Assembly (NCBI RefSeq): GCF_051020515.1
Contig: NZ_CP194857.1
Coordinates: 1,798,001-1,862,000, forward strand
Origin: CALKWS01 sp051020515
GTDB lineage: Bacteria; Actinomycetota; Actinomycetes; Actinomycetales; Beutenbergiaceae
Direction of reading: 5' to 3'
Length of the DNA: 64,000 nucleotides
The position numbers and the translations under genes were made by a program. Below are positions 53,354 through 60,858 of this stretch, piece after piece. Every line of letters begins with the position of its first letter. The first letter of the stretch is position 1. The notes under the pieces were generated by a model that saw only the letters and a program-made list of their open reading frames with translations, was not told where the DNA came from and made no database searches.

Positions 53354-54442
53354 TCACAGGCCGGCGCTCAGGTGTTGAACTGCCTGTCGCCACCCGTCCG
53401 GATTCCGCCCGTCGGGGACCTGGGCGATGGTCAGCCCCAGCACGAGCGCTCCCAGCCAGCGCTCCTCCAGATCGCTCAACGGCCGCACCGATCGGTATCC
53501 GTCCATCAGGGACTCCCGGGCCGCCGGGGGTGCCGGGTCCCAGGTGGTGTAACGGGTAGCGAGCAGGGTGCAAGCGAGGGCCAGGTCCAGCACCGCGTGA
53601 TCGAGGGTCATCTCGTCGAAGTCGAGTACCGCGCTGACCTCGGGGCCGTTCATGAGCACGTTCGGGCCCCGGAAATCGCGGTGCACCAGTTGGGCCGGGG
53701 TGCCCAGGGCGGGTAGGTCAGCAAGGAGGGCATCCAGGCGGTCCGCAGCGTGTGGCACGCAGGGACGGGCGGGGCCCGCGACGGCGCCGTGCAGACGGCG
53801 GTGCAGGTCGGGCTCGCCCACCCGGTGCCCGGCTTGGGGCAGGTCGACGACGGCGCTGTGCAGCCGGGCGAGTACGGCACCGGCCGCGCGGACCCCGGCC
53901 AGGTCCCCGGCATCCAGCAGAGTGCCTGGTACCAGCGGCTGCACGATGACCGACAACCGCCGACCGCGCGGGCCGGGCGCCGCGGGTGCCGCGCCCGCCT
54001 GCGCCGCCGGGTCGTCGCCGTCGTGCTGCGTGAGGCAACGACCTCCGCTGTGCAGCCCATCGCGGCGTTCGACTCCGGCTGCTGGTCCTTGCAGCACCAC
54101 CCGGGTGGAGCCGTCGTTCGCCGGCGTGGGAGCCGCGACCGGAAGGCCCACCTCCCCCAGGTGGGCCACGACGTCGGCGATCAGGGCCAACCGGTCGAAC
54201 CTGGTGGCATCGGCGCACGCTTTGACCACGACGATGCCCTGGTCGGTGTGCGTCCAGGCGATCGCGTTGTGGTCGCTGAGCACGATGCGCTCCACCTGTC
54301 GCACGCGCAGCGACCAGTGCCACCGCAGCACGGCGGTGAGCCAACGGGACATCGCGGACAGGTCCGCGAATCCGAATCGTTCGGTGAGCGCCCGGGCAGC
54401 GTCGACGCGCTCCCACAGCATCGACAGGCCGGGGGCGAACAC
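53354..54442 (-). CDS. Aminoglycoside-phosphotransferase-fold protein
   Basis: 362 residues. Kinase-like motifs: the nucleotide-binding half with IVVVKACAD, catalytic loop LVHRDFRGPNVLMNG and metal-binding AVLDFDEM. The APH family phosphorylates antibiotics but also sugars, choline and other small molecules, and nothing here proves a drug substrate. The start is uncertain (GTG 54442 or ATG 54421). Confidence 0.82.
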   Translation of the reverse strand: MFAPGLSMLWERVDAARALTERFGFADLSAMSRWLTAVLRWHWSLRVRQVERIVLSDHNAIAWTHTDQGIVVVKACADATRFDRLALIADVVAHLGEVGLPVAAPTPANDGSTRVVLQGPAAGVERRDGLHSGGRCLTQHDGDDPAAQAGAAPAAPGPRGRRLSVIVQPLVPGTLLDAGDLAGVRAAGAVLARLHSAVVDLPQAGHRVGEPDLHRRLHGAVAGPARPCVPHAADRLDALLADLPALGTPAQLVHRDFRGPNVLMNGPEVSAVLDFDEMTLDHAVLDLALACTLLATRYTTWDPAPPAARESLMDGYRSVRPLSDLEERWLGALVLGLTIAQVPDGRNPDGWRQAVQHLSAGL

Positions 54443-54485
54443 ACCCGCCCGACGTTAGCAGCCCCGCCGGGAACCCCGGCGCTGC

Positions 54486-54950
54486 TCAGGCCTGCGGGTC
54501 TGCCTGCCAGCGCGCCAGGTCGTCGTCGGTGATCTGCGACATCTCGGTGGGCTGGGTGATGCGAATGTGGTTCCCGAACGGGTCCCGCAACGCGCAGTCG
54601 ATTCCGTAGGGCTGGTGCACCGGCTCCTGGGTGAACTCCACCCCCTTGTCCCGGAGGGCGGCGTAGGTGGCGTGGCAGTCGTCGGTGTTGAACATCGCCA
54701 CCGCCCCCATGGCGCCCTTGGTGACCAGATCGCGGATCCGCGCGGCGTCGTCGTCGGAGATCGCCGGTGGCCCGGGCACCTCCAGCAGGATCTGTCGGGC
54801 CGGGTCCGAGGGTGGTGCGACGGTGAGCCAGCGCATGAAGCCCATGTCCACGTCGCTGGTGATCTCCAGGCCGAGTTTGCCGACGTAGAAGTCCAGCGCC
54901 TCCTCCTGGTCGAGTACGTAGATTCCGTGTATTCCGATGGTGGTGAGCAT
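54486..54950 (-). CDS. VOC-superfamily (glyoxalase/bleomycin-resistance-like) protein
   Basis: 154 residues with paired VOC modules: TTIGIHGIYVLDQEEALDFYVGKLGLEITSD and FNTDDCHATYAALRDKGVEFTQEPVHQPYGIDCALRDPFGNHIRI. Related to PhnB/glyoxalase-like proteins; substrate unknown. It is 10 bases after the AraC gene on the same strand, a pairing often seen where the regulator and VOC protein form one operon. Confidence 0.87.
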   Translation of the reverse strand: MLTTIGIHGIYVLDQEEALDFYVGKLGLEITSDVDMGFMRWLTVAPPSDPARQILLEVPGPPAISDDDAARIRDLVTKGAMGAVAMFNTDDCHATYAALRDKGVEFTQEPVHQPYGIDCALRDPFGNHIRITQPTEMSQITDDDLARWQADPQA

Positions 54951-54960
54951 GGTCCCCACG

Positions 54961-55467
54961 CTAGGAGGTGGGCAGGACCGGGTGCTTATCCGAAACTGCT
55001 CGGTCCGCGCTGCCTGCTCGATCCGGTACGCCTGCTTTGTCCGCGCTGCCTGCTCGATCCGGTACGCCTGCTTTGTCCGCGCTGCTCGGCCTGGTCCACC
55101 CCTTCACGAAGCACACCGGTGCCGTCAGTGGTGTCGCCTGTGCCCGGTAGGCGCTCGGCGAGCGCCCGATGATCGCGGTGAACGTACGGCTGAAGGTGCC
55201 CAGGCTCTCGAACCCGACCGCGAAGGAGATGTCGGTGACGTTCAGCCCGGTGTCACGCAGCAGCGCACAGGCACGTTCGATGCGGCGGCGTTGTAGGTAC
55301 CGGTGCGGCGTCTCCCCGAAGGTGGCGCGGAACTGCCGGGAGAAGTGGGCCGGAGACATCACCGCCACCCGGGCCAGGCCGGGCACGTCCAACGGCTCGG
55401 CGAAGTCGCGGTCCATCGCGTCCCGGGCGCGCAGCAACCGGCGGTTCTGGTCCTCGTTCGGGTGCAT
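54961..55467 (-). CDS. AraC-family transcriptional regulator
   Basis: 168 residues, mostly a DNA-binding domain with two helix-turn-helix units (LARVAVMSPAHFSRQFRATFGETPHRYL; VTDISFAVGFESLGTFSRTFTAIIGRSPSAYR). There is no large sensor domain. The ATG at 55467 has AGGAG five bases upstream. The C-terminal ~35 residues are made by a tandem DNA duplication (see 55004-55075) and are not part of the family fold. It probably controls itself and the VOC gene. Confidence 0.88.
   Translation of the reverse strand: MHPNEDQNRRLLRARDAMDRDFAEPLDVPGLARVAVMSPAHFSRQFRATFGETPHRYLQRRRIERACALLRDTGLNVTDISFAVGFESLGTFSRTFTAIIGRSPSAYRAQATPLTAPVCFVKGWTRPSSADKAGVPDRAGSADKAGVPDRAGSADRAVSDKHPVLPTS
55004..55075 (-). 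repeat. Tandem 36-bp duplication at the 3' end of the AraC gene
   Basis: Two identical 36-base copies (55004-55039 and 55040-55075) and a partial third encode the repeated peptide SADKAGVPDRAG at the C-terminus. The copies are in frame, so the tail grew without breaking the gene. Confidence 0.9.
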
Positions 55468-55558
55468 AGCGCTCCTGTGGCCGGACATCTCCGGTGCCGC
55501 GGGCATGTGCCCGCCGAGCATGGGCGTGCGACGACTCCCGCAGTGGGTGGTTTCAGTA

Positions 55559-56287
55559 CTAAGCGTAGCGGGCGGTGAAGTTGCGCAGAATGGCCGGGGG
55601 GTGCTGCACGGCGGTCTGCTCCAGCGCGGCGAACAACGCGGCCTGTTCCTCCGGTGGGTAGTACCCGTGCCGGTCGTAGGTGGCCAGGCGCCCCAGCAGC
55701 CCGGGCAGATCAAGTTCGGGGTGGAACTGCGTGGCGTACAGGTTCTGCTTGACCCGGAACATCTGCACCGGGCAGCCGGCGGAGGTGGCCAGCAGCACCG
55801 CGCCGGGTGGCAACTGGGAGCACGCCTCCTTGTGGCCCACGTAGGCATCGAAGGTGTCGGGCAGTCCCTCCAGCAGCGGGTCGGCCCGCCCGTCGGGCGT
55901 GAGTGTGATCGGCACCGCTCCGACTGCCTCGCCGTAGGTGGTGTCCACCACCGCACCCTGGTGCACGCCCAGGGTGGCGACGCCGTAGCAGGCACCCAGG
56001 AACGGGAAGTCCCGGGCCACGACCTCATCGAGCAGTGTCGACAGGTCGGCCTCCACCCGGCGCTGCACCGCCGACTTCGCCTCCGGCTGGTCGGAGGAGT
56101 TGAACGGGCTACCGCCCACCAGCACGCCGGAGTAGGCGTCCAGTTCGATCCGCGGCAGCGGACCGGCCTCGGCCCGCACCCGGTGCAACTCCTCCGGGCG
56201 CAGTTGCCCGTAGTTCAGGAACGCCGCGTACTCGCTGTCCGCTGCGTCGTCCTCGGCCCGGGTGGCGATGAGCAGGAACGGCTTCAC
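55559..56287 (-). CDS. Class I glutamine amidotransferase-like protein (GMP-synthase-like)
   Basis: 242 residues. Catalytic triad visible: Cys100 (FLGACYG), His189 and Glu191 (QFHPEL). The fold is that of GuaA-type stand-alone GATase domains, annotated in many actinomycetes as glutamine amidotransferase or GMP synthase-like. No synthetase partner is adjacent. Start and stop are clear; it overlaps the DUF4190-type gene by four bases. Confidence 0.87.
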   Translation of the reverse strand: MKPFLLIATRAEDDAADSEYAAFLNYGQLRPEELHRVRAEAGPLPRIELDAYSGVLVGGSPFNSSDQPEAKSAVQRRVEADLSTLLDEVVARDFPFLGACYGVATLGVHQGAVVDTTYGEAVGAVPITLTPDGRADPLLEGLPDTFDAYVGHKEACSQLPPGAVLLATSAGCPVQMFRVKQNLYATQFHPELDLPGLLGRLATYDRHGYYPPEEQAALFAALEQTAVQHPPAILRNFTARYA

Positions 56288-56754
56288 AGGTTCGTGAGCC
56301 AGGTGGTGCCGATCAGCACGCTCCAGAACAGGGTCACCGCGTAGCCCAGGACCATCCCGCCCAGGGCCATTCCCCGTCCGGTGCGCTGGTAGTTCCGGGT
56401 CCGGTACACCCCGAGGTGCCCGAACACGATCGCCAGCAGCGCGGGTACGGCGACCACCACCCCGGCCAGGGCCAGCACGAGGGAGGCCGCGGCGAACCCG
56501 CAGGCCGGGGTGCGCGGGGAGAAGTAGCCCGGCCCGGCGAAGACAGTCGCCGGGTCCGGCAGCGGCCGGGTGAACTCGTTGACGAACGCTGACGAGTCCG
56601 GCAGCAGCCGGGCGGTGCCGGCCGGGCTCCGGGCGTAGGGACCCGAGGTGACTTGCACCGGTGCGGCCGGCATCGGGGTGGCGGGAGTGCGCAACGGAGC
56701 GAAGCCGGCTGAGCGTGTGGTGCCGGCGCGGGTAGCCGTGCCGGTGTCACTCAT
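56284..56754 (-). CDS. DUF4190-type membrane protein
   Basis: 156 residues: a disordered N-terminal ~85, then two helices (FAAASLVLALAGVVVAVPALLAIVFGHLG and GMALGGMVLGYAVTLFWSVLIGT) around the DUF4190 motif GHLGVYRTRNYQRTGRGMALGG. Function unknown. It overlaps the upstream LytR_C gene by eight bases. Confidence 0.82.
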   Translation of the reverse strand: MSDTGTATRAGTTRSAGFAPLRTPATPMPAAPVQVTSGPYARSPAGTARLLPDSSAFVNEFTRPLPDPATVFAGPGYFSPRTPACGFAAASLVLALAGVVVAVPALLAIVFGHLGVYRTRNYQRTGRGMALGGMVLGYAVTLFWSVLIGTTWLTNL

Positions 56755-57409
56755 CGGCGTCGCCGTCGTCCCCCTCGCCGCCCTCGCCGCCCTCGCCGTC
56801 GTCCTCCTCGGCCTCGTCGAGCACCACGGGTTCGCAGCCGGGCAGCGGGTCCAGGGGGACCTCGTCCTCCAGGGTCACCGACTCCAGCGGCAGTAGCCCG
56901 TCGAATTCGCCACCGACGGTGATGGTCAAGGTGTCCTCGGTGCGCCCGTCGAGTTCGATGAGGGCCTCGGGGAAGTGGGCGGCCACGGTGTAGGCGTTGG
57001 CCACCGCACTGGGGCCGGAGACGATCCGCACGATTCCGTCGAAGCGGACGGGGGCGTTGCCCTCATCGCCGATGACGACTCCGCGCTCGGCGAGCGACGC
57101 GGCGGTTCCGGCGGCCAGGCCGGCGCGATTGGTGCCGTTGAGTACGTCGGCGGCGATCTCATCCATCGGCACCGGCAGCGCATCGGGAGGAGGGCACGGG
57201 GCGGCGGGTGCGGCTTCCTCGGGTTCGGGGGTCTGGATCGGAATGTTCACCGGCGCCGGCAGGATGCCCACCCAGATCGCCCCGGCGGCCAGGCCGATCA
57301 CCAGCAGACCCGCGATCAGCGAACCGAAGATGACGGTTTGGCGCTGTTGCAGGTGCCGGCGGCGGGACTCGCGCGCCTCGTGTGCGCGCTTGGCGTCGAT
57401 CGAACTCAC
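56747..57409 (-). CDS. LytR C-terminal-domain membrane protein
   Basis: 220 residues. A charged cytoplasmic start (AKRAHEARESRRRHLQQRQ), one transmembrane helix (VIFGSLIAGLLVIGLAAGAIWVG), a Pro linker and a LytR_C domain (DVLNGTNRAGLAAGTAASLAERG). It lacks the LytR-CpsA-Psr catalytic domain; such proteins sit at the cell envelope with unknown role. The extreme C-terminus is acidic Glu/Gly/Asp repeats. The GTG at 57409 is chosen because the preceding sequence in frame is unlike protein. Confidence 0.83.
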   Translation of the reverse strand: MSSIDAKRAHEARESRRRHLQQRQTVIFGSLIAGLLVIGLAAGAIWVGILPAPVNIPIQTPEPEEAAPAAPCPPPDALPVPMDEIAADVLNGTNRAGLAAGTAASLAERGVVIGDEGNAPVRFDGIVRIVSGPSAVANAYTVAAHFPEALIELDGRTEDTLTITVGGEFDGLLPLESVTLEDEVPLDPLPGCEPVVLDEAEEDDGEGGEGGEGDDGDADE

Positions 57410-57485
57410 GGCAGAACCGTATCCGACAACGGGCTGATGACGCTGGCCAGCACGGCCCGTGGTCCGAACTGTGAACGTAAGGGCA

Positions 57486-57779
57486 TCAGAGTTCGAGCAC
57501 CCGGGCGTGCAGCACATTGCGCTGCTGCAGCGCCGCCCGCAACGCCCGGTGCAGCCCGTCCTCGAGGTACAACTGTCCGCGCCAGGCCACCACGTGGGCG
57601 AAGAGGTCACCGTAGAACGTGGAGTCCTCCGACAGCAGGCTGCGCAGGTCCAGGGTGGCCTTGGTGGTGATCAACTCATCGAGGCGGACTTGCCGCGGCG
57701 GGATCTCCGCCCAGTCCTTGGGGGTGTCGTGACCGTGCTCGGGGTAGGGGCGGTCGTCGCCCACGGCCTTGAAGATCAC
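57486..57779 (-). CDS. Conserved actinobacterial protein of unknown function
   Basis: 97 residues, soluble. A pattern such as YPEHG...WAEIPPRQVRLDELITTKATLDL, then LLSEDSTFYGDLFAHVVAWRGQLYLEDGLHRALRAALQQRNVLHARVLEL, is strongly conserved in actinomycetes as I recall it, and some annotations call it VapB-like, which I cannot support. GTG start at 57779; no adjacent toxin gene. Confidence 0.7.
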   Translation of the reverse strand: MIFKAVGDDRPYPEHGHDTPKDWAEIPPRQVRLDELITTKATLDLRSLLSEDSTFYGDLFAHVVAWRGQLYLEDGLHRALRAALQQRNVLHARVLEL

Positions 57780-57965
57780 CCCTCGATGGTACCTGCGACC
57801 CGGAGGTGCTGTGACGGATGCCGGCGCCGCTTCGCTCGCCCGGCGGGGCCGGTGTGAGTGTGTCCGGTGCTCCGGGCGCGGCTTGGGGAAAGTGCCGCCT
57901 GATGCTCGTGCGCCGGTGGGCGTGTGCAGATCGGGGGCCGGGCGGGGATCATGGCCGCGCTGACT

Positions 57966-58490
57966 CTAGGAATCTCGCGGGGAGAGGGGCCGTCGACCCA
58001 TGCGCCACGGCAGCGCGAGCCAGAGGCCGACCAGCAGTACCGCCGCCGCGCCGGCCGCGATCCAGGTGGCGGGGGCGCCCAGCACCATCTCGAACACGAA
58101 CGCGGCCGTCCCGGTGACCACCAGACCGAACGTGAGCAGGCCGATCTGGGCCAGTGTGTTCGCGGTCTCGACCAGTTGCGGTTTGCGGCGGCGCCGGAAC
58201 AGCCGACGGTGCAGGCTCACCGGAGCCACCAGGAGCGCGGTGGTGGTGACAGCCAGTGCCACTAGCACCAGGTACAGGGTCCGCTGGAAGTCGTCGAGTT
58301 CGGTGAACCGCGGTTGGAAGGGCAGGGTGAGGAGGAACGCGGTGAGGATCTGGATCCCGGTCTGGGTGACGCGCAGTTCCTGCATGAGTTCATCCCAGTT
58401 GCGGTCCGAGCGCTCGGTCTCGGTCTCGGCGCGCTCGGCGCGGGGTGCCTTCCGGCTCGGCGCCTCCTGGTCAGAACTCACCTTCGTCAT
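57966..58490 (-). CDS. DUF6328-family membrane protein
   Basis: 174 residues: a charged N-terminus (~50), the conserved motif WDELMQELRVTQTGIQILTAFLLTLPFQPRF, then four helices ending in a basic tail. This is the DUF6328 pattern; function unknown. ATG at 58490. Divergent from the uracil-type permease gene. The 186 bases between it and the previous gene hold nothing recognised. Confidence 0.85.
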   Translation of the reverse strand: MTKVSSDQEAPSRKAPRAERAETETERSDRNWDELMQELRVTQTGIQILTAFLLTLPFQPRFTELDDFQRTLYLVLVALAVTTTALLVAPVSLHRRLFRRRRKPQLVETANTLAQIGLLTFGLVVTGTAAFVFEMVLGAPATWIAAGAAAVLLVGLWLALPWRMGRRPLSPRDS

Positions 58491-58693
58491 TGTGCCCGGT
58501 AGCGGTGGGCGCGGCAGGTCGAGCCCTGAGGGTGGTTGTGCCTGGGTGCCGGCCCGGAGCCGGGCGGGTTCTGGGTGAGTGGACCGGCTCGTGGGAACGC
58601 CCACGACGTGCAATCCGTACCGATACGATGCCGGGCGAGCCACGCCGAGGTGGACGACAGGATCAGGGCCGAATAGGAACGCAGAGGTGCGCT

Positions 58694-59998
58694 GTGGCGA
58701 TATGGACGTTGTACCGAGACGGTAAGTCAGTAGCTCCCGGGGAGGCGGTGGGTCCCAAGCAGCGCCTGACGTGGCCCCGCACCATCGGTCTGGGCAGTCA
58801 GCACGTCGTGGCCATGTTCGGCGCCACATTCCTGGTGCCGCTGCTCACCGGGTTCCCGCCGGCCACCACGCTGTTCTTCTCCGCGATCGGGACCATCCTC
58901 TTCCTGGTCATCACCCGCAACAGGGTGCCCAGCTACCTCGGATCGAGTTTCGCCTTCATCGCCCCGATCGGTGCGGTCACGGCCTCCCAGGGCATGTCCA
59001 CCGCAGTCGGCGGAATCCTCATCACCGGGGTCCTGCTCGCCCTGGTGGGGCTCGTGGTCCACTTCGCGGGTGCGAAGTGGATCGATATCGTCATGCCACC
59101 GGCGGTGACCGGCACCATCGTGGCTCTGATCGGCTTCAACCTCGCCCCGGCCGCCTGGGGCAACGTGCAGGAATCACCGGTGACGGCGATCGTCACCCTG
59201 GCCGGGATCGTGCTGATCACGGTGTTGTTCCGGGGGATCCTCGGGCGCCTGGCGATCCTGGTGGGCGTGCTCGCCGGCTACGCGGTCGCGGTGATCCGCG
59301 GCGAGGTGGACTTCACCAGCGTCGCCGAGGCCGCCTGGGTGGGCCTGCCCCAGTTCACCGCCCCCACGTTCGACATCGCCGTCGTCGGCCTTTTCGTGCC
59401 CGTGGTGCTGGTGCTGGTTGCCGAGAACGTCGGCCACGTGAAATCGGTGGCGACGATGACCGGGGAGAACCTGGACGATGCGATGGGCCGGGCGCTCTTC
59501 GCCGACGGCGTGGCCACCACCCTGGCCGGGACCGGTGGCGGTTCGGGCACCACGACCTACGCCGAGAACATCGGCGTGATGGCAGCCACGCGGGTGTACT
59601 CCACCGCCGCCTACGCGGTGGCCGGGGTGGCGGCGTTGCTGCTGAGCCTGTCGCCGAAGTTCGGTGAACTGATCGCCACGGTGCCGGCCGGTGTGCTCGG
59701 GGGTGCCGCCACCGTGCTGTACGGGATGATCGGGGTGCTCGGTGCGCGAATCTGGGTGCAGAACAAGGTCGACTTCTCCGACCCGGTGAACCTGACCACC
59801 GCCGGCATCGCGCTGGTGATCGGCATCGCGAACTACACCTGGGTGGTGGGCGAACTGCGGTTCGAGGGCATCGCGCTGGGGACCGCTGCGGCGCTGGGGG
59901 TCTACCACCTGATGCGCAGCGTCTCCCGCTGGCGCGGGACCTCGGCCGAGCCCGCCTCCCCGGCGTCGGTGCCGCACAACCCCACTCCTTCGGACTGA
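58694..59998 (+). CDS. uraA: Uracil/xanthine permease family transporter
   Basis: 434 residues, about 14 helices of the NCS2/UraA fold. Family motifs: LGSQHVVAMFGATFLVPLLTG near the start, the Q/E/N-rich segment VAENVGHVKSVATMTG and the following GGGSGTTTYAENIGVMAATRVYS, where substrate and proton bind. It takes up uracil or a related base with protons. The GTG at 58694 has GAGG upstream. No purine or pyrimidine gene is adjacent. Confidence 0.9.
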   Translation: MAIWTLYRDGKSVAPGEAVGPKQRLTWPRTIGLGSQHVVAMFGATFLVPLLTGFPPATTLFFSAIGTILFLVITRNRVPSYLGSSFAFIAPIGAVTASQGMSTAVGGILITGVLLALVGLVVHFAGAKWIDIVMPPAVTGTIVALIGFNLAPAAWGNVQESPVTAIVTLAGIVLITVLFRGILGRLAILVGVLAGYAVAVIRGEVDFTSVAEAAWVGLPQFTAPTFDIAVVGLFVPVVLVLVAENVGHVKSVATMTGENLDDAMGRALFADGVATTLAGTGGGSGTTTYAENIGVMAATRVYSTAAYAVAGVAALLLSLSPKFGELIATVPAGVLGGAATVLYGMIGVLGARIWVQNKVDFSDPVNLTTAGIALVIGIANYTWVVGELRFEGIALGTAAALGVYHLMRSVSRWRGTSAEPASPASVPHNPTPSD

Positions 59999-60089
59999 CC
60001 GCCCGGGGCGCACCTCGCGGCTGCCGCCGCCCCGGCCGCCGGGCGCCCCCCGGCCGCCGGGCGCCCTGAGCGGCGGAGCACCTCACGTC

Positions 60090-60170
60090 GCCGGAACCAT
60101 CCAATTGAGCGCTCCCGGCGCCGTTCGGCACGCCTGGGGCGCCGCAACTCTCCAATTGGATGGTTCTGGC
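60090..60170. repeat. Long imperfect hairpin (inverted repeat)
   Basis: The left arm GCCGGAACCATCCAATTGAG (60090-60109) and right arm CTCCAATTGGATGGTTCTGGC (60150-60170) pair over ~20 bases with one mismatch and one bulge. An inner stem CGGCGCC/GGCGCCG (60117-60123, 60138-60144) continues the structure. It lies in the gap after uraA. It may be a structured RNA, a miniature palindromic element or a terminator. Confidence 0.75.
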
Positions 60171-60254
60171 GGTTCATCCGTCCGGGTGGGGCGCGGACCC
60201 GTCCGGGTGGGTGCGGATTCGGCTGGGGGTGGGGCCGGAACAGGGGATGGGGCC

Positions 60255-60406
60255 CGGATCGCGGGGGGCTCGGACGCGGGGTGCTCGGACGCGGGGTGCT
60301 CGGACGCGGGGGGCCCGGACGCGGGGGGCCCGGATCGCGGGGGGCTCGGACGCGGGGTGCCCGGACGCGGGGGGCCCGGACGCGGGGGGCCCGGACGCGG
60401 GGTGCC
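60255..60406. repeat. 15-bp minisatellite
   Basis: Ten tandem copies of a unit like CGGACGCGGGGKGCY (two copies are 16 bases with GGATCG), spanning 152 bases. Frames through it on both strands encode only low-complexity Arg/Gly/Pro and are unlikely to be genes. The surrounding 59999-60457 gap holds this repeat, the hairpin above, and a 17-base direct repeat of CCGGCCGCCGGGCGCCC near 60040-60066. Confidence 0.88.
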
Positions 60407-60457
60407 CGGATCCAGGTGTGGTCCGGTCCGTGGGTGATGTGCGGTGACATCACATGG

Positions 60458-60542
60458 CGGAGGATGGGGGATTCGAACCCCCGAGGGCGTTAACCCAACA
60501 CGCTTTCCAAGCGTGCGCACTAGGCCACTATGCGAATCCTCC
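60458..60542 (-). tRNA. tRNA-Ser (anticodon GGA)
   Basis: 85 nt on the minus strand, no encoded CCA. The acceptor stem GGAGGAT pairs with ATCCTCC, discriminator G. The anticodon arm CACGC-TTGGAAA-GCGTG gives GGA at 34-36. There is a long class II variable arm, and the T arm GGGGG-TTCGAAT-CCCCC is perfect. It reads UCC and UCU codons. Confidence 0.95.
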
Positions 60543-60701
60543 TGGAACTGCCCCATGAGGATACCGGAACTGCGCGCACGGGCCGAATCCGCATGCTGTG
60601 AGATCGCCGACCCTCGTTGCTCGTCACCGGCTGGGAGTGGCCCGACCCCGAGTCGCTCCTCGACCTCGTCGACCCACCGCCGACTCCCGGTTACACTGGA
60701 G

Positions 60702-60793
60702 GCGACCCCTCGCGTGGCGTCATCTTGCTGAACTCCCCCAGGGCCGGAAGGCAGCAAGGGCAGGTGAGCTCTGGCGGGTGCGCGGGGGGTCCT
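60702..60793 (+). ncRNA. ffs: Signal recognition particle RNA (4.5S type)
   Basis: The conserved SRP loop is present: CAGGGCCGGAAGGCAGCAAGG (positions near 60739-60759), with the GGAA tetraloop and the asymmetric loop that binds Ffh. The ends GACCCC and GGGGTC pair. Ends are approximate. It lies just upstream of dnaX, the usual actinobacterial place. Confidence 0.92.
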
Positions 60794-60858
60794 TCGCTGC
60801 CCGGATACATCCACAGCGAGCTCGCCCGATGTCAGCCCACTCACCTAGAGTGAGGCGC

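Noticed and set aside
51812..54442. Antibiotic-resistance island (ABC exporter plus phosphotransferase)
   Set aside because: The genes are convergent, the families are broad, no WhiB7-type promoter was found upstream and there is no sign of mobility.
57486..57779. VapB antitoxin
   Set aside because: No toxin gene is adjacent and no DNA-binding fold can be seen; left as a conserved unknown.
60255..60406. CRISPR array or Arg/Gly-repeat protein
   Set aside because: Units are contiguous, spacer-free and lack any plausible gene start; treated as a minisatellite.
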